NCBI GenBank assembly: GCA_947471745.1
Contig: CANJKZ010000723.1
Span: forward strand, 4,939,001-5,003,000
Reading direction: 5' to 3'
Origin: Closterium sp. Naga37s-1
Lineage: Eukaryota > Streptophyta > Zygnematophyceae > Desmidiales > Closteriaceae
Length of the DNA: 64,000 bases
Positions within the stretch are counted from its first letter, which is position 1; the number at the start of each line of letters is the position of its first letter. Below the pieces are notes generated by a model. That model ran no database searches, had not been told where the DNA came from, and worked only from the letters and a program-made list of their open reading frames with translations. Shown in pieces: positions 43,270 through 54,849 of the stretch. A program made the position numbers and the translations under genes.

Positions 43270-43550
43270 GGGGGTGCTGAGCCTGCGGGTGCGGGACTTG
43301 GGGGTGCTGAGCGTGAGCGTGCGGAGCCTGGGGGTGCTGAGCCTGGGGTTGCTGAGCCTGGGGGTGCGGAGCCTAAGGGTGCTGAACATGGGGTTGCTGA
43401 GTCAGAGGGTGCAGAGCCTAGGGGTGCTGAGCTTGAGCGTGCGGAGCCTGAGGGTGCTGAGCATGAGCGTGCAGAGCCTGGGGGTGCTGAGCCTGAGCGT
43501 GCTGAGCCTGGGGGTGCTGAGCCTGAGCGTGTTGCGCCTGGAGGTACTTT
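43270..43550 (+). repeat. 15 bp minisatellite coding a pentapeptide, B4
   Basis: GGGTGCTGAGCCT(G)-type units repeat about 18 times and read as GGAEP/ERAEP pentads. It sits between integrase and RT, a normally variable linker. B5 has the counterpart at 55320-55570 on minus. Confidence 0.9.
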
Positions 43551-44439
43551 GTCTTTTGGAGGTCCTATGGGTGTCTTCTCACGGCGGGAGACACTCTCTC
43601 CACCGCAGCTGCGCGAGTGGTTTTCTTGGTGCTGGAGACTTCACAGTGGCACTGCTGGAGGTGCTGCTGGTGCTGGAGGTGCTGCTGGAGCTGGAGCTGC
43701 TGGAGGTACTGGAGCTGGTGGAGGTGCTGGCCCTGGGGGTGCTGGTGCTGTCGGTGCTGGTTCTCGAGGTACTGTGCGGCCGCGACCGTACTTCTTTCCT
43801 CTGCTTCAGCAGGTTCTTGGTCTCCCTCCTTCTAGTGGGCCTTACTCCTACCTTACTGTGTCCACCGCCTGACCAGTCCCAGCCGCGGTTACAGCCAGCC
43901 TCTCCGCTGCCTACTCCGTCTCCTTACACTGAGCAGTCCGGAGGTCTTACAGAGCGTCGTGAGCCTGCGTCTTGTCTCGCATTACCTGTTAGCGCTGTTC
44001 GCACTGGTCGACGTGTTCCGCGTCAGCGTCGTCCTCCTGTCCCCGGCACACACCAGATGGCACTTCGTCCTTCCTCTATTCCACTGCGTGTCCCTCTGCC
44101 GTCTCCTCCTGCGTCCTCCCTTGCTGACGGTCCGGACCCAGAGTCAGACTCCCTTCGTGCTGCTAGTCCTACTGTCACGCGTCTACTGGCCACTGTAGTG
44201 ACTGATCCTTCGTTTGAGTCAACTGCTTCGTCTGCTCTTGTTGCTGAGCTGGTTGACTGTGCTGTCGCCTGTCGTCTTGACTACGCCAATAGTCTTTTTG
44301 CTGAGTATGAGTCTGTCTGTCCTCTCTCCGTTGGGGGTGAGTGTGCTCTTGGCACGGACGTCTTTGAGGAGAGGCAGGAGGACTTTGAGTGTTTTGCAGC
44401 TGCTGTACATCATCTCGTGTCCATACTGATTGCACCTGA

Positions 44440-45804
44440 GTGAGACCCGGATGCACCAGACAGGGAGTTGACTTCTACGCCTTCTCCCCTACCCCGAAGA
44501 TGACCACTCTTTGGATGCTGCTGCACGTTGCCGCTCACGGTGACTACGAGCTTCACTCTCATGACTTCAGCACTGCTTTCCTACAAGGGAGCCTGCACGA
44601 GGAGATCTGGCTGCGCCGCCCACCTTGCTTCACTGGGTCGTTTCCTGCAGGTACCCAGTGGAGCCTCCGATGGCCAGTCTACGGTCTCCGCCAGGCGCCT
44701 CGAGAGTGGCATGACACACTGAGTACTATGCTTGAAGCTCTTGGGTTTGCTCCTTCTACTCCTGATCCGTCGCTGTTTCTACGCACCGACACTTCGCTGC
44801 CGCCGTTCTACATCCTCGTGTACGTCGACGACTTGGTCTTTGCCACTGCTGACACTGCTGGACTGGCCCACGTGAAGTCGGAGCTGCAGAAGAGACACAT
44901 GTGCACAGACCAGGGTGAGCTGCGTAGCTATCTTGGCTTGCAGATCACCCGGGACAGAGCACAGCGCACCATTACCTTGACTTAGTCTCACATGGTGCAG
45001 CAGGTCCTTCGGCGCTTCGACTTCCAGTACTCCTCGCCACATTCCACTCCTCTGCCTACCGGTCACTTGCTCTCAGCTCTGCCTTCGGATGAGTCCGTAG
45101 AGCCAAGTGGCCCGTATCCAGAGCTTGTGGGCTGCCTCATGTGCCTGATGACCTGCACTCGACCTGACCTTGCTTACCCTCTTAGCATCCTGGCACGCTA
45201 CGTTGCGCCCGGGAGACACCGACAAGAGCATTGGAAGGCCGCTAAGAGGTTGATGCGCTACTTGTGCAGTACGTCAGGCATGTAGCTCGTGCTTGGAGGA
45301 CGGGCTCGAGTTGTCCTCACTGGTCACGCAGACGCTTCTTGGGTTGATGACTTTGCTACGCAGTGGTCGTCACGGGGTTACACCTTCAGCCTTGGCTCCG
45401 GTTCTGTTTCGTGGCGGTCTACGCGCTTGTCTTCTGTTCGCAGCTCCATTTGTGAGGCTGAGATCTACGCAGGGGCCATGGTTGCATAGGAGTTACGCTG
45501 GCTCACCTACCTGCTGACCGACTTGGGAGAGCCGCCTCGTTCTCCTCCAGCTCTGTACGTTGACAACAAGGCCATGATTGCCTTGTGTCAGGAGCACAGA
45601 CTGGAGCAAAGAACGAAGCGCATCGCTTTGCGCTACTTCCTTGCTCGAGAGTTGCAGCAACATGGTCAGATTCGTCTTGTTTACGTGGCCTCTCAGGCCA
45701 ACACTGCTGATATCTTCACCAAGGCACTTCAGCCTTGTGATCATCAGCGTTTCTGTACTATTCTAGGCCTTGTGCCTACTTTGCCTCACTTGCTCGGTTC
45801 TTGA
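44440..45804 (+). pseudogene. B4 RT-RNase H
   Basis: GVDFYAFSPTPKMTTLWMLL, HDFSTAFLQGSLHEEIWLRR, GTQWSLRWPVYGLRQAPREW, VYVDDLVFATADTAGL near 44820, PYPELVGCLMCLMTCTRPDL, ADASWVDDFATQWSSRGY, YVDNKAMIALCQEHRLEQ, ANTADIFTKALQPCDHQRF. Same blocks as B1. It is broken at a few points. Confidence 0.87.
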
Positions 45805-45879
45805 CTTTGCCTGTACTATCATCTATATGGATATACCTGCATGCTTACACTTGCTAGGTTGTGATCACTGTACTGCTTG

Positions 45880-46007
45880 TGTCAGAATGAACAAGTGTTT
45901 GCACTAGGAAAGAGTTGGGTACAAGTAGGAAACCCTAAACTTACTGTACCCCATAGTAACTACCCCACTTCAGCCAAAACAAACTGTAGTAGATATAACA
46001 TTTGACA
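45880..46007 (-). repeat. B5 3' LTR (128 bp)
   Basis: Pairs with 59140-59267. The complement of CTATGGGGGTG follows on plus at 46008. Confidence 0.93.
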
Positions 46008-46301
46008 CACCCCCATAGGCAAAGTGGGGGAGAACAAGGGGTCACAAGACCAGTCAAGAAAGGCAAAGCAAGCTCAGGGTGGATCACAACGTCACCACAC
46101 ACTCTGAGCACAAGCAAAGGGCCACAAGGCCAGTCCACATGCAGAGGCATATATGCAACACAAACAGCACAGTGATCTCTACCTAGCAAAGCAAGCATGC
46201 AGGTATATATATATAGATCACAGTACAAGCAAAGCCTACAGCAAGTGAGGAAAAGTGGGCACAAGCCCTAGCATAGTGCAGAAACGCTGATGATCACCAG
46301 A

Positions 46302-46850
46302 CTAAAGTGCCTTGGTGACTATACCACCAGTGTTGGCCCGAGTGGCCACGTAACGCAGATGAAGCTGACCACGCTGCTGCAACTCTCGAGCCAGGAAGTA
46401 ACGCAGAGCGATGTGCTTCGTTCTGTGCTCCGGTCTGTGCTCCTCACACAAGGCAATGGTAGCCTTGTTGTCGACGTACAGCACTGGAGGAGAACAAGGC
46501 CGCTCTCCCAAGTCAGTCAGCAGGTAGGTGAGCCAGCGTAACTCCTGTGCAGCCATGGCTGTGGCGTAGATCTCAGCCTCACAACTGGAGCTGAGAACTG
46601 AAGACGAACGTGTAGAACGCCAAGAAACTGAACCAGAGCCAAGGCTGAAGGTGTAACCCTGTGACGACCGCTGCGTAGCTAGGTCGTCAACCCAAGAAGC
46701 GTCTGAGTGCCCAGTGAGGACAACTGAGCTCCTCCGTCCAAGCACGAGTCCCATGCCTGATGTACTGCACAGGTAGCGCAGTACCCTCTTAGCAGCATCC
46801 ATGTGCACCTTTCGGTGCCGACTAGGAGCCACATAGCGAGCCAGATGGCC
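46302..46850 (-). pseudogene. B5 RNase H, separated from RT by A3
   Basis: Minus: HLARYVAPSRHRKVHMDAAK, GHSDASWVDDLATQRSSQGY, SSCEAEIYATAMAAQELRW, YVDNKATIALCEEHRPEH, HIALRYFLARELQQRGQLHL. Its missing upstream neighbour (TCTRPDLAYPL) ends at 53209 on the other side of A3. Confidence 0.88.
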
Positions 46851-46855
46851 AAGAG

Positions 46856-47675
46856 TGTTGGTGCAACCCAACGGTTTGCACTCGGCTTGTTGTCCGTGTG
46901 CGTGAATGTGTGTGTGTATGGAATGGTATGAGGGCATGGGATAATATATATTTCATGCTTATAATTGTGTGTGAATGTTGAGTCATGATGTCGAGTGTGT
47001 GTGTCGAGTCAATAGCGAGTTATCGCTAGACGTGTGTTACGCGGTCGTTTGTGTCTCGCGCGCGGTCTCTATTTTGTCGTGCGCGGTTTCTATTTTGTCC
47101 TGTGTCGAACGTTCGGCGTGTCGCAGGTGTGTGCAGCAGACCCATCAAGAACTCAAGGATGAGTTTGTGATGAAGATCCCGAGCCTTGGTGTCAAGCCTC
47201 AAGTGATTTCGAAGCTCGCCAAAAAGGGTACACCTCAAGATATTGAAGATATTTACATTACTTTGTGTAGTGTAACATTTCATTTGGTGTAGGCCCTAGT
47301 GAAGGGTAGTTTCGAGACCCTTCGTGGTTGGGGACAGTGTGGCACTGTTCCACATCACTGTACCTCGGCTCTTGGGGTTTGTAAGAGCTGGGAGTCATTC
47401 CCAACTCGTAACTCTTCCTATCTTGTGTTCTAAGACTATAGTGGCTGCCATAGTACCGTTCGTTCAAACCGACGCTGTGTCGTCAATTCTTTATCAAATC
47501 GTGCAATCTAAATTGCTAATTGTAGAAGACGTGACGACGCTCCAGATCCAATTTGAATCAAGTCATTTGAAGCTGTGAGCAGAACGCTATCAACGTTTGA
47601 AGCCGCTGTGCAGAAATCCGTCTGTGCTCTCTATCTTTCGTTTTAGGCACATTCAAGCCTATTGTGACTATAACA
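46856..47675 (+). repeat. A3 5' LTR (820 bp)
   Basis: TGTTGGTGCAACCC...GACTATAACA. TATA-like GGGATAATATATATTTC near 46938. Contains the repeated TTTCTATTTTGTC unit and two conserved reading frames. Confidence 0.96.
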
Positions 47676-47677
47676 AG

Positions 47678-47689
47678 TGGTATCAGAGC
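47678..47689 (+). other. A3 primer binding site
   Basis: TGGTATCAGAGC lies 2 bp from the LTR end. Confidence 0.93.
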
Positions 47690-47709
47690 CCCTTGGAGCA
47701 GTTTCGACA

Positions 47710-48850
47710 ATGTCTGGACCTGAGGAAAGGGGTGGCAGAGGTGCTGGTGGCAGTGGAGAAGCTCAAGCTCAAGGCCAACCCCGTGATTCAGCCATGGCGC
47801 CCATGCAACCAAGTCTTGGCCCACCTAGGGATGAGCCTAGGGTGTTTGGGCTTGACAAGTTCAACGGTGACAACTTTGCTGAATGGTCCTTCAAGATGGA
47901 GAACATCTTTGACCACTATGACCTGCTGGAGGTGATGGAAGGAACGGAGAAGCGCCCCGAGAACGACCCGGAGAAGAGCCCGTGGGTGCGGAAGAGCGCA
48001 CAAGGCTATCTCTTACTTGGGCAAGCGTTGGGGAGCAGTCAGATCCGTCACATCAAGCCATTCCAGCGTGAACCAGAGAAAGGACCAAAGGCATGGGCTG
48101 CTATCAAGGGTGTACATGCTCCTGCAACAGCGGCGGTAGCGGTGTTGTTGGAACGGCAAATGGCGGCACTACGAATTGAAGAAAACGAAGCGGTTGAAGA
48201 AGGGGTGCAGAAATTCTTCGACTTGTTGACGCGGCTTGAGGGAGCTGATTTGAACTACAGTGAGCTCCAAAAGAAGACCAAGTTGCTGGCCTTACTCCCA
48301 GAGTCATGGTCCTCGCTCATCATCAACCTTAATCGCGACTTGCCCCGCCTCTCGCTTGAAGACGTGAAGCGAGCTATCCTTCAAGAGGATTTCCGCCGCC
48401 GTGAGTTGGCGAGTGCGGATGGCGCTAGGGCAGCGAGCATCGGCCGTGGATATGGTCGAGGAAGAGGCAGAGGACGAAGGGGAGGAAGGTTTGGTGGCAG
48501 CAACTTCGGCGGAGGCCGCAGGAGTGGCGGTTACGGCAGCGACGACAAGAGCTACGGACGCGGTCGCGGCCGATTCGACGGCGAGTGTCACTATTGCCAC
48601 AAGAGCGGACACATGTGGCGCGACTGCTACAAACTCCCTGATGGTTGGACCCCTGCTCAAGGCCAAGAGGGTAGAGGAGCAGGAGGAGGGAGAGGACGAG
48701 GCCGTGGAGGCCGTGGCGGTCGCGGTGGCGGAGCTGCAAAAATGAAGAGCGGAGACAACGACAAGGACCCGAGCGACGATCGATACCCGGGTCTATTCTA
48801 CTTCGTGTCGACGCAAGTACCGGCTGGTCCAGAGAAGGATGAAGGCTTTG
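47710..48850 (+). CDS. A3 Gag with RGG-flanked CCHC knuckle
   Basis: Starts MSGPEERGGRGAGGSGEA. Core FGLDKFNGDNFAEWSFKMEN, EGTEKRPENDPEKSPWVR, LEGADLNYSELQKKTKLLAL, DLPRLSLEDVKRAILQEDF. Then RGRGRGRRGGRFGG, knuckle CHYCHKSGHMWRDC (48586-48627), then RGRGRGGRGGRGGGA. It is continuous with the protease in the same frame, as in copia Gag-Pol polyproteins. Confidence 0.9.
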
Positions 48851-50520
48851 AGGATCCAGCAGCTGTGGGGAAGGTGACCCTACACCCCCTGGACTATTGG
48901 GTGATTGATAGTGGCGCTACCTATAGCATGACACCTCGCCCGGACTTGCTCACCGAACTCGAGCCGTCACCGGTGAAGCATGTCACATCGGCTTTGGGGC
49001 AGCGAGCAGAGGTGAAAGGCATGGGCAAGGCCATGTTCAAGGGTGCTGATGGGAAGATGGTGGGCCTCAAGAACGTGCTTTGGGTGCCCAGCCTTGCTGC
49101 AAACCTGATTTCCGTGCGGCGGTTGGCAAAGGCCGGCATGGACACGAACTCGAAGGGAGCCAAGACCTACACCGCAAGGCTTGGCGATCGAATTCTCTGG
49201 GACCTTCATGAGGACAGGGATGTCTACAACGAGATGTGGAAGATCCCAGTGGTCCCTATGCCTAAGGAGAGGCAAGTGGCAGCAAGCATCAGCACCAAGG
49301 ATGGAGCGGTCGGTAGCGACGATGGCGCGAACGGTCGCGCTAAGGAGAATGAGCTCAAGAAGAGCAAACCTGGAGGGACCAGCAAGTTCAGTGAACCTAA
49401 GGAGAGTGGTGCAGCAACCAAGGAGCAGCAAAAGGGTGAGGAGAACCCAGAGGCAGCAGCGGAGGAGGACTACGGAGAGAGTATGTGGGGCGCTATTGCG
49501 AGCGCGGCATTCTCCAATCCAACTTCGGCTACGGGGGAGTGTGATTGGCTCACCTTGCATCGGCGCATGGGGCATGTGGCCCTGCCCATCTTGCAGCAGC
49601 TAGTGAAGAATGAGATGGTTGCTGGCATACGTGTGAAGGGGGAGCCCGATGAGGTGCTTGGCTGCCCGACGTGCATTCAAGCCAAGTTCACCCGGTTTCC
49701 GTTCCCTAGTTCGGAGGCAACGGCAAAGGCACCGCTTGATGAGGTGGTGATGGACGTGGTGGCCCCCCTGAAGCTTGGAGCTGCTGGAGCTGAGTATTTT
49801 CTCACCATTGTCGACGTCTACACCCGCATGACTTGGGTGTACGTGCTGGCCAAGAAGAGCGACGTGGCTGAAACGTTGAAGACGGATTGGTTCCCGATGG
49901 TGGAGCGGCAACAAGACCGTCTAGTCAAGTCAATCCGCACCGATCGAGGGGGAGAGTTCCTGAGCAAGGAGTTTGGGTTGTGGCTGAAGAAAGAATGGTA
50001 TTAGGCACTCCCTCACCATGCCATACTCCCCTGCAATGAACGGCATCGCCGAGCGAGCGAACCGCACAATCACGGAGGCGGCACGCGGGTTGCTCATTGA
50101 AGCCGGGCTACCCGACTATTTCTGGCCTGATGCGGTGCGGAGCGCGTGTGTGGCCAAGAACAGAGCCTTGACTCATGTGGGAGCAGACAAATGGGTGCCC
50201 TATGTGGAGTGGCTAGGAAGGAAGCCAAAGGTGGATATGCTTCGGGTGTTCGGGTGCATGTGCATGGCGCTCGTGCCTAAGCATCTTCGGCACAACAAGC
50301 TTGGTGCCAAGGCGGTGTGGGCCGTGCACTTGGGCATGGCTCAAAACAGCAAGGGATGGCTTCTTTGGGACCCATTCACCAAGAAGTTCTTGGTGAGCAG
50401 GGACTGCAAGTTCATGGAGAACTTCATGTACAAGGATTGGAAGGCGGAGAATGAGGCGAAGATAGGCGTGCGGTTTGGGGAGGTGAAGAGTTCCGGTTTG
50501 GAGCATGTGGAGCTGCCTTT
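48850..50520 (+). pseudogene. A3 protease-integrase
   Basis: Protease YWVIDSGATYSMTP at 48895-48935. GAG-pre-integrase CDWLTLHRRMGHVALPILQQ with CPTCIQAKFTRFPF. Integrase core LDEVVMDVVAPLKLGAAG, EYFLTIVDVYTRMTWVYVL, RTDRGGEFLSKEFGLWL, SPAMNGIAERANRTITEAAR, then KVDMLRVFGCMCMALVPKHL. HHCC and DDE elements are visible. Confidence 0.9.
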
Positions 50521-50879
50521 GGAACTGAGCAGCGGCAGCACAACCACAAGGCAATCCTCCCTTGTGAATGGGGGAGAGGAGGCCAATGATGCAGAGGAAG
50601 AAGAGGAGGAGGTGCAGCAAGTGAGCGAGCGTGCACCGTCACTTCCTTCCCGTACTACGAGTGCTCCACGGATTCGAGCCACACCGCAGCAACGCCAAGG
50701 CCTTCAAGTCCCTGCAGCTGAGGAGGAAGGAAGGGGGAAGAGGAGAGTTCAACCCCCTAATAGGCTGACCTATGATGCGCCGGGAAAGCAGGGCAAGACA
50801 GCCCTGGCCGGAGCGGCAATGATGGTCGGAGACGACGAGGAGACTGACTACGAGGAGTGTGCCTTCGCGTTCTTCTCTC

Positions 50880-52342
50880 CGGTGGAGATGCCGGGAGAAC
50901 CAGCAACTCTCAAGGAGGCTTTGGAGAGTAGTGATGCTGAGGATTGGAAGAAGGCCATGGAGAGTGAGCTGAAGAGCATCGAGGAGAATGACACGTTTGA
51001 ATTGGTGGAGCTACCGGAGGGGCGTACGGCGATAACGTCCAAGTGGCTCTTCAAAATCAAGTCAGATGCCGACGGCAAGATCGAGCGCTACAAGTCTAGG
51101 CTTGTAGCCAAGGGGTACCAGCAGAAGGAGAAGGTGGACTTCAAGGAGCTGTTTGCCCCTGTGGTGAAGCCGACCACGCTGCGAACCCTATTCGCGGGAG
51201 CCACCATCAAAGGATGGGTAGTAAAGCAAATGGACATCGTAACGGCATTCCTTAACGGCATCCTTGAGGAGGAGATTTTTATGGCGCAGCCAGAGGGGTT
51301 TGATGATGGTAGTGGCAGAGTGTGGAAGCTGAATAAGGCCCTCTATGGGCTGAAGCAGGCCCTTAGGCAATGGTACATGAAGCTGCGCGAAGTGTTGGAA
51401 GGGATCGGCTTCACTCCCTCAACGGCCGATCACTCCTTGTTCATGCTTGGCGAGGGGGAGCAGAGGAGTTTCATGGTGGTTTATGTGGATGACATCCTCA
51501 TTTTCTCACCCTCTTCTGACCTTGTGAAGGAGGTGATGCTGAAGCTTCAAGACAAGTTCAAGTGCAAGGCCCTTGGTGACGTGAGCTTCTGCCTTGGGCT
51601 CCACATCGAACGAGATGTGGAGAAGCGGTGCATGCGGGTGCATCAACGAAAGTACCTGGAGGCATTGGCTGCCAACTTTGGGCAGAGTGAAGGCCATGTG
51701 GCTACACCCTTTCCCTCTGGGTTCAAGTGTGTGAAGGGACCAGAGGAGGAGAGCGTTGGTGAAGAGGAGAGGCGCCGATTTCACTCATTGGTGGGCAGCC
51801 TCATGTATGCGGCGGTAAACACCCGACCGGACGTCGCGTTTGCTACCGGGCAGCTGGCTAGGGTTGTGCAATGCCCTAATGAGGAGCAGGTAGCAGCTGG
51901 AATGAGGGTGGCCAAGTATCTTGGCCAAACACCGACCGTTGGGCTGCAATACTCGGCGGCGGCACAAAGGCGCCAAAAGGGCGCGGATGGTGTTGAACCC
52001 GGGCGTTTGTTCCTCACCGCCTACTCGGATGCTTCATATGCATCAGAACCAGAGGACATGACAAGTGTGGGAGGCTTCATATGCTGTGTTGGTGGAGGCC
52101 CAACTGCTTGGGAGAGCAAGAAGTAGGTTGACCAAGCTTTGAGCTCGGTGGAGTCCGAGTACATGGCACTCTTCCGTGCCGTACGGGAGATTGTGTGGCA
52201 GCGGCGTTTGTTGGCTGAATTGGGTGAAGTTGAGTTGCGCTACGTGAAGACCACGGGGCAGCCGGCTGACATGATGACCAAGAGGCTGGTGGAGCAGCAG
52301 CATTGGAAGTGTTGCAAGCTGGCTGGGATGGCTCTGAACTGA
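50880..52342 (+). pseudogene. A3 RT-RNase H
   Basis: ITSKWLFKIKSDADGKIERY, MDIVTAFLNGILEEEIFMAQ, ALYGLKQALRQWYMKL, VYVDDILIFSP near 51480, FHSLVGSLMYAAVNTRPDVA, AYSDASYASEPEDMTSVGG, SSVESEYMALFRAVREIVWQ, GQPADMMTKRLVEQQHWK. The RNase H end is shorter than in A1. Confidence 0.9.
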
Positions 52343-52368
52343 GAGAGCAACATATCCTAAGGCCAACA

Positions 52369-52383
52369 ATCCGAGGGGGAGTT
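52369..52383 (+). other. A3 polypurine tract
   Basis: ATCCGAGGGGGAGTT lies next to the 3' LTR. The same string occurs at A1. Confidence 0.85.
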
Positions 52384-53203
52384 TGTTGGTGCAACCCTAC
52401 GGTTTGCACTCGGCTTGTTGTCCGTGTGCGTGAATGTGTGTGTGTATGGAATGGTATGAGGGCATGGGATAATATATATTTCATGCTTATAATTGTGTGT
52501 GAATGTTGAGTCATGATGTCGAGTGTGTGTGTCGAGTCAATAGCGAGTTATCGCTAGACGTGTGTTACGCGGTCGTTTGTGTCTCGCGCGCGGTCTTTAT
52601 TTTGTCGTGCGCGGTTTCTATTTTGTCCTGTGTCGAACGTTCGGCGTGTCGCAGGTGTGTGCAGCAGACCCATCAAGAACTCAAGGATGAGTTTGTGATG
52701 AAGAGCCCGAGCCTTGGTGTCAAGCCTCAAGTGATTTCGAAGCTCGCCAAAAAGGGTACACCTCAAGATATTGAAGATATTTACATTACTTTGTGTAGTG
52801 TAACATTTCATTTGGTGTAGGCCCTAGTGAAGGGTAGTTTCGAGACCCTTCGTGGTTGGGGACAGTGTGGCACTGTTCCACATCACTGTACCTCGGCTCT
52901 TGGGGTTTGTAAGAGCTGGGAGTCATTCCCAACTCGTAACTCTTCCTATCTTGTGTTCTAAGACTATAGTGGCTGCCATAGTACCGTTCGTTCAAACCGA
53001 CGCTGTGTCGTCAATTCTTTATCAAATCGTGCAATCTAAATTGCTAATTGTAGACGACGTGACGACGCTCCAGATCCAATTTGAATCAAGTAATTTGCAG
53101 CTGTGAGCAGAACGCTATCAACGTTTGAAGCCGCTGTGCAGAAATCCGTCTGTGCTCTCTATCTTTCGTTTTAGGCACATTCAAGCCCATTGTGACTATA
53201 ACA
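52384..53203 (+). repeat. A3 3' LTR (820 bp)
   Basis: Pairs base for base in length with 46856-47675. Followed by AAGAG. Confidence 0.96.
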
Positions 53204-53208
53204 AAGAG

Positions 53209-54200
53209 GGTACGCGAGGTCAGGACGAGTGCAAGTCATCAGGTACATGAGACAGCCAACTAGCTCTGGGTAAGGACCACTCGGCTCTACGGACTCGTCC
53301 GAAGGTGGAGCTGAGAGCGAGTGACCTGTAGCCAGAGGAGTGGCCTGTGCCGAGGACCAGGTGAAGCCGAAGCGCTGAAGGACCTGCTGCACCATGTGTG
53401 ACTGAGTCAGGGTGATGGTGCGGCGTGCTCTGTCCCGGGTGATCTGCAAGCCAAGGTAGCTGCGTAGTTCACCCAGGTCTGTGCACGTGTGTCTCTTCTG
53501 CAGCTCCGACTTCACCAGGGCGAGAGCCTCAATGTCAGCAGTGGCAAAGACCAAGTCGTCGACGTACACGAGGATGTAGAACGGCGGCAACGAAGTGTCG
53601 GTGCGCAGAAACAACGACGGGTCAGCAGTAGAAGGCGCGAACCCAAGAGCCGCAAGTGTAGTCCTCAGTGTGTCGTGCCACTCACGTGGCGCCTGGCGGA
53701 GACCGTAGACCGGCCGCCGGAGGCTCCACTGGGTACCAGGAGGGAACGACCCAGTGAAGCCAGGAGGGCGGCGCAGCCAGATCTCCTCGTGCAGGCTGCC
53801 CTGCAAGAAATCTGTGCTGAAGTCAAGAGAGTGAAGCTCGTAGTCACGCTGAGCGGCAACGTGCAGTAGCACCCGAAGAGTGGTCATCTTCGCGGTGGGG
53901 GAGAAGGTCTGGAAGAAGTCTACTCCCTCTCGCTGACTGAAGCCTCGTGCAACGTAATGAGCCTTGAAGACAGGCGGAGAACCTGGCGGCCGCTTCACCC
54001 TGAAAATCCACATGCCACTGACGATGTTCGCCCCAGGAGGGGGAACCTCGTCGACGTAAGTGCCAGTGGACTTCCAGGATGCCATCTCTGCGTCCATGGC
54101 TGACTGCCACTGAGAGGAGTACTCACCCGTGATCGCCTCAGCGTAAGAGCGCGGGGTCGGGATGTCTGGAAAATCCGGGTCTCCCTCAGGTGCAATCAGT
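53209..54200 (-). pseudogene. B5 reverse transcriptase
   Basis: Minus: MDAEMASWKSTGTYVDEVPP, GMWIFRVKRPPGSPPVFK, SQREGVDFFQTFSPTAKMTT, SLDFSTDFLQGSLHEEIW, GTQWSLRRPVYGLRQAPREW, YVDDLVFATADIEALALV near 53555, GLQITRDRARRTITLTQSHM, PYPELVGCLMYLMTCTRPDL. The domain continues at 46302-46850 beyond A3. Confidence 0.9.
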
Positions 54201-54849
54201 ATGGACACGAGATGAGGTACAGCGGCCGCAAAGCACTCAAACTCCTCCTCCCTGTCCTCAAGGACGTCCGTGCCAAGAGCACACTCACCCCCGACGGACG
54301 GAGGACAGACAGACTCAGACTCAGACTCAGCAACAAGACTCGCAGCGTAGTCTAGACGACAGTGAGCAGCAAAGTCGACAAGCTCAGCAACTAAAGCAGA
54401 CGCGGTAGCTGACTCAAAGGAAGGGTCAGTGACAGTAGGACTAGCAGCACGAAGAGAGTCAGACTCCGGGTCAGCAAGGGCAGGAAGAGAGGACGCAGGA
54501 GGAGAAGGCAGCGGGACACGCTGTGGAGCAGTGGAAGGACGAAGCGCCATCTGGTGAGTGCCTGGGACAGGAGGAGGACGCTGACGCGGGACACGACGAC
54601 CAGTGCGAGCAGTACGAACAGGTGACGCAGACCGAGACTCAGGCGACACAGGACGAGACTCAGGCTCACGACGCTCTGTAAGACCGCCTGTCGGACCAGT
54701 GTAGGGAGAAGGACCAGGAAGTGGCGAGGCAGGCGGTAGCTGTGACAGCGACTGGACAGGCGGAGGACACTCTAAGGAGGGAGCAGGACAAGGAGGAGGC
54801 GGCTGACCAAGAACCTGCTGAAGGAGGGGAACGAAGTATGGCTGTGGCC

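Larger units (their letters stand above)
46856..53203 (+). mobile_element. Copia A3, near-complete, innermost
   Basis: A 6348 bp element with two 820 bp LTRs (46856-47675, 52384-53203) and AAGAG duplications (46851-46855, 53204-53208). It has gag, protease, integrase, RT and RNase H in order. The LTRs differ at about 7 of 820 positions (roughly 99.1% identity), so insertion is recent relative to its neighbours. It looks nearly whole, with about three breaks. Confidence 0.96.
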
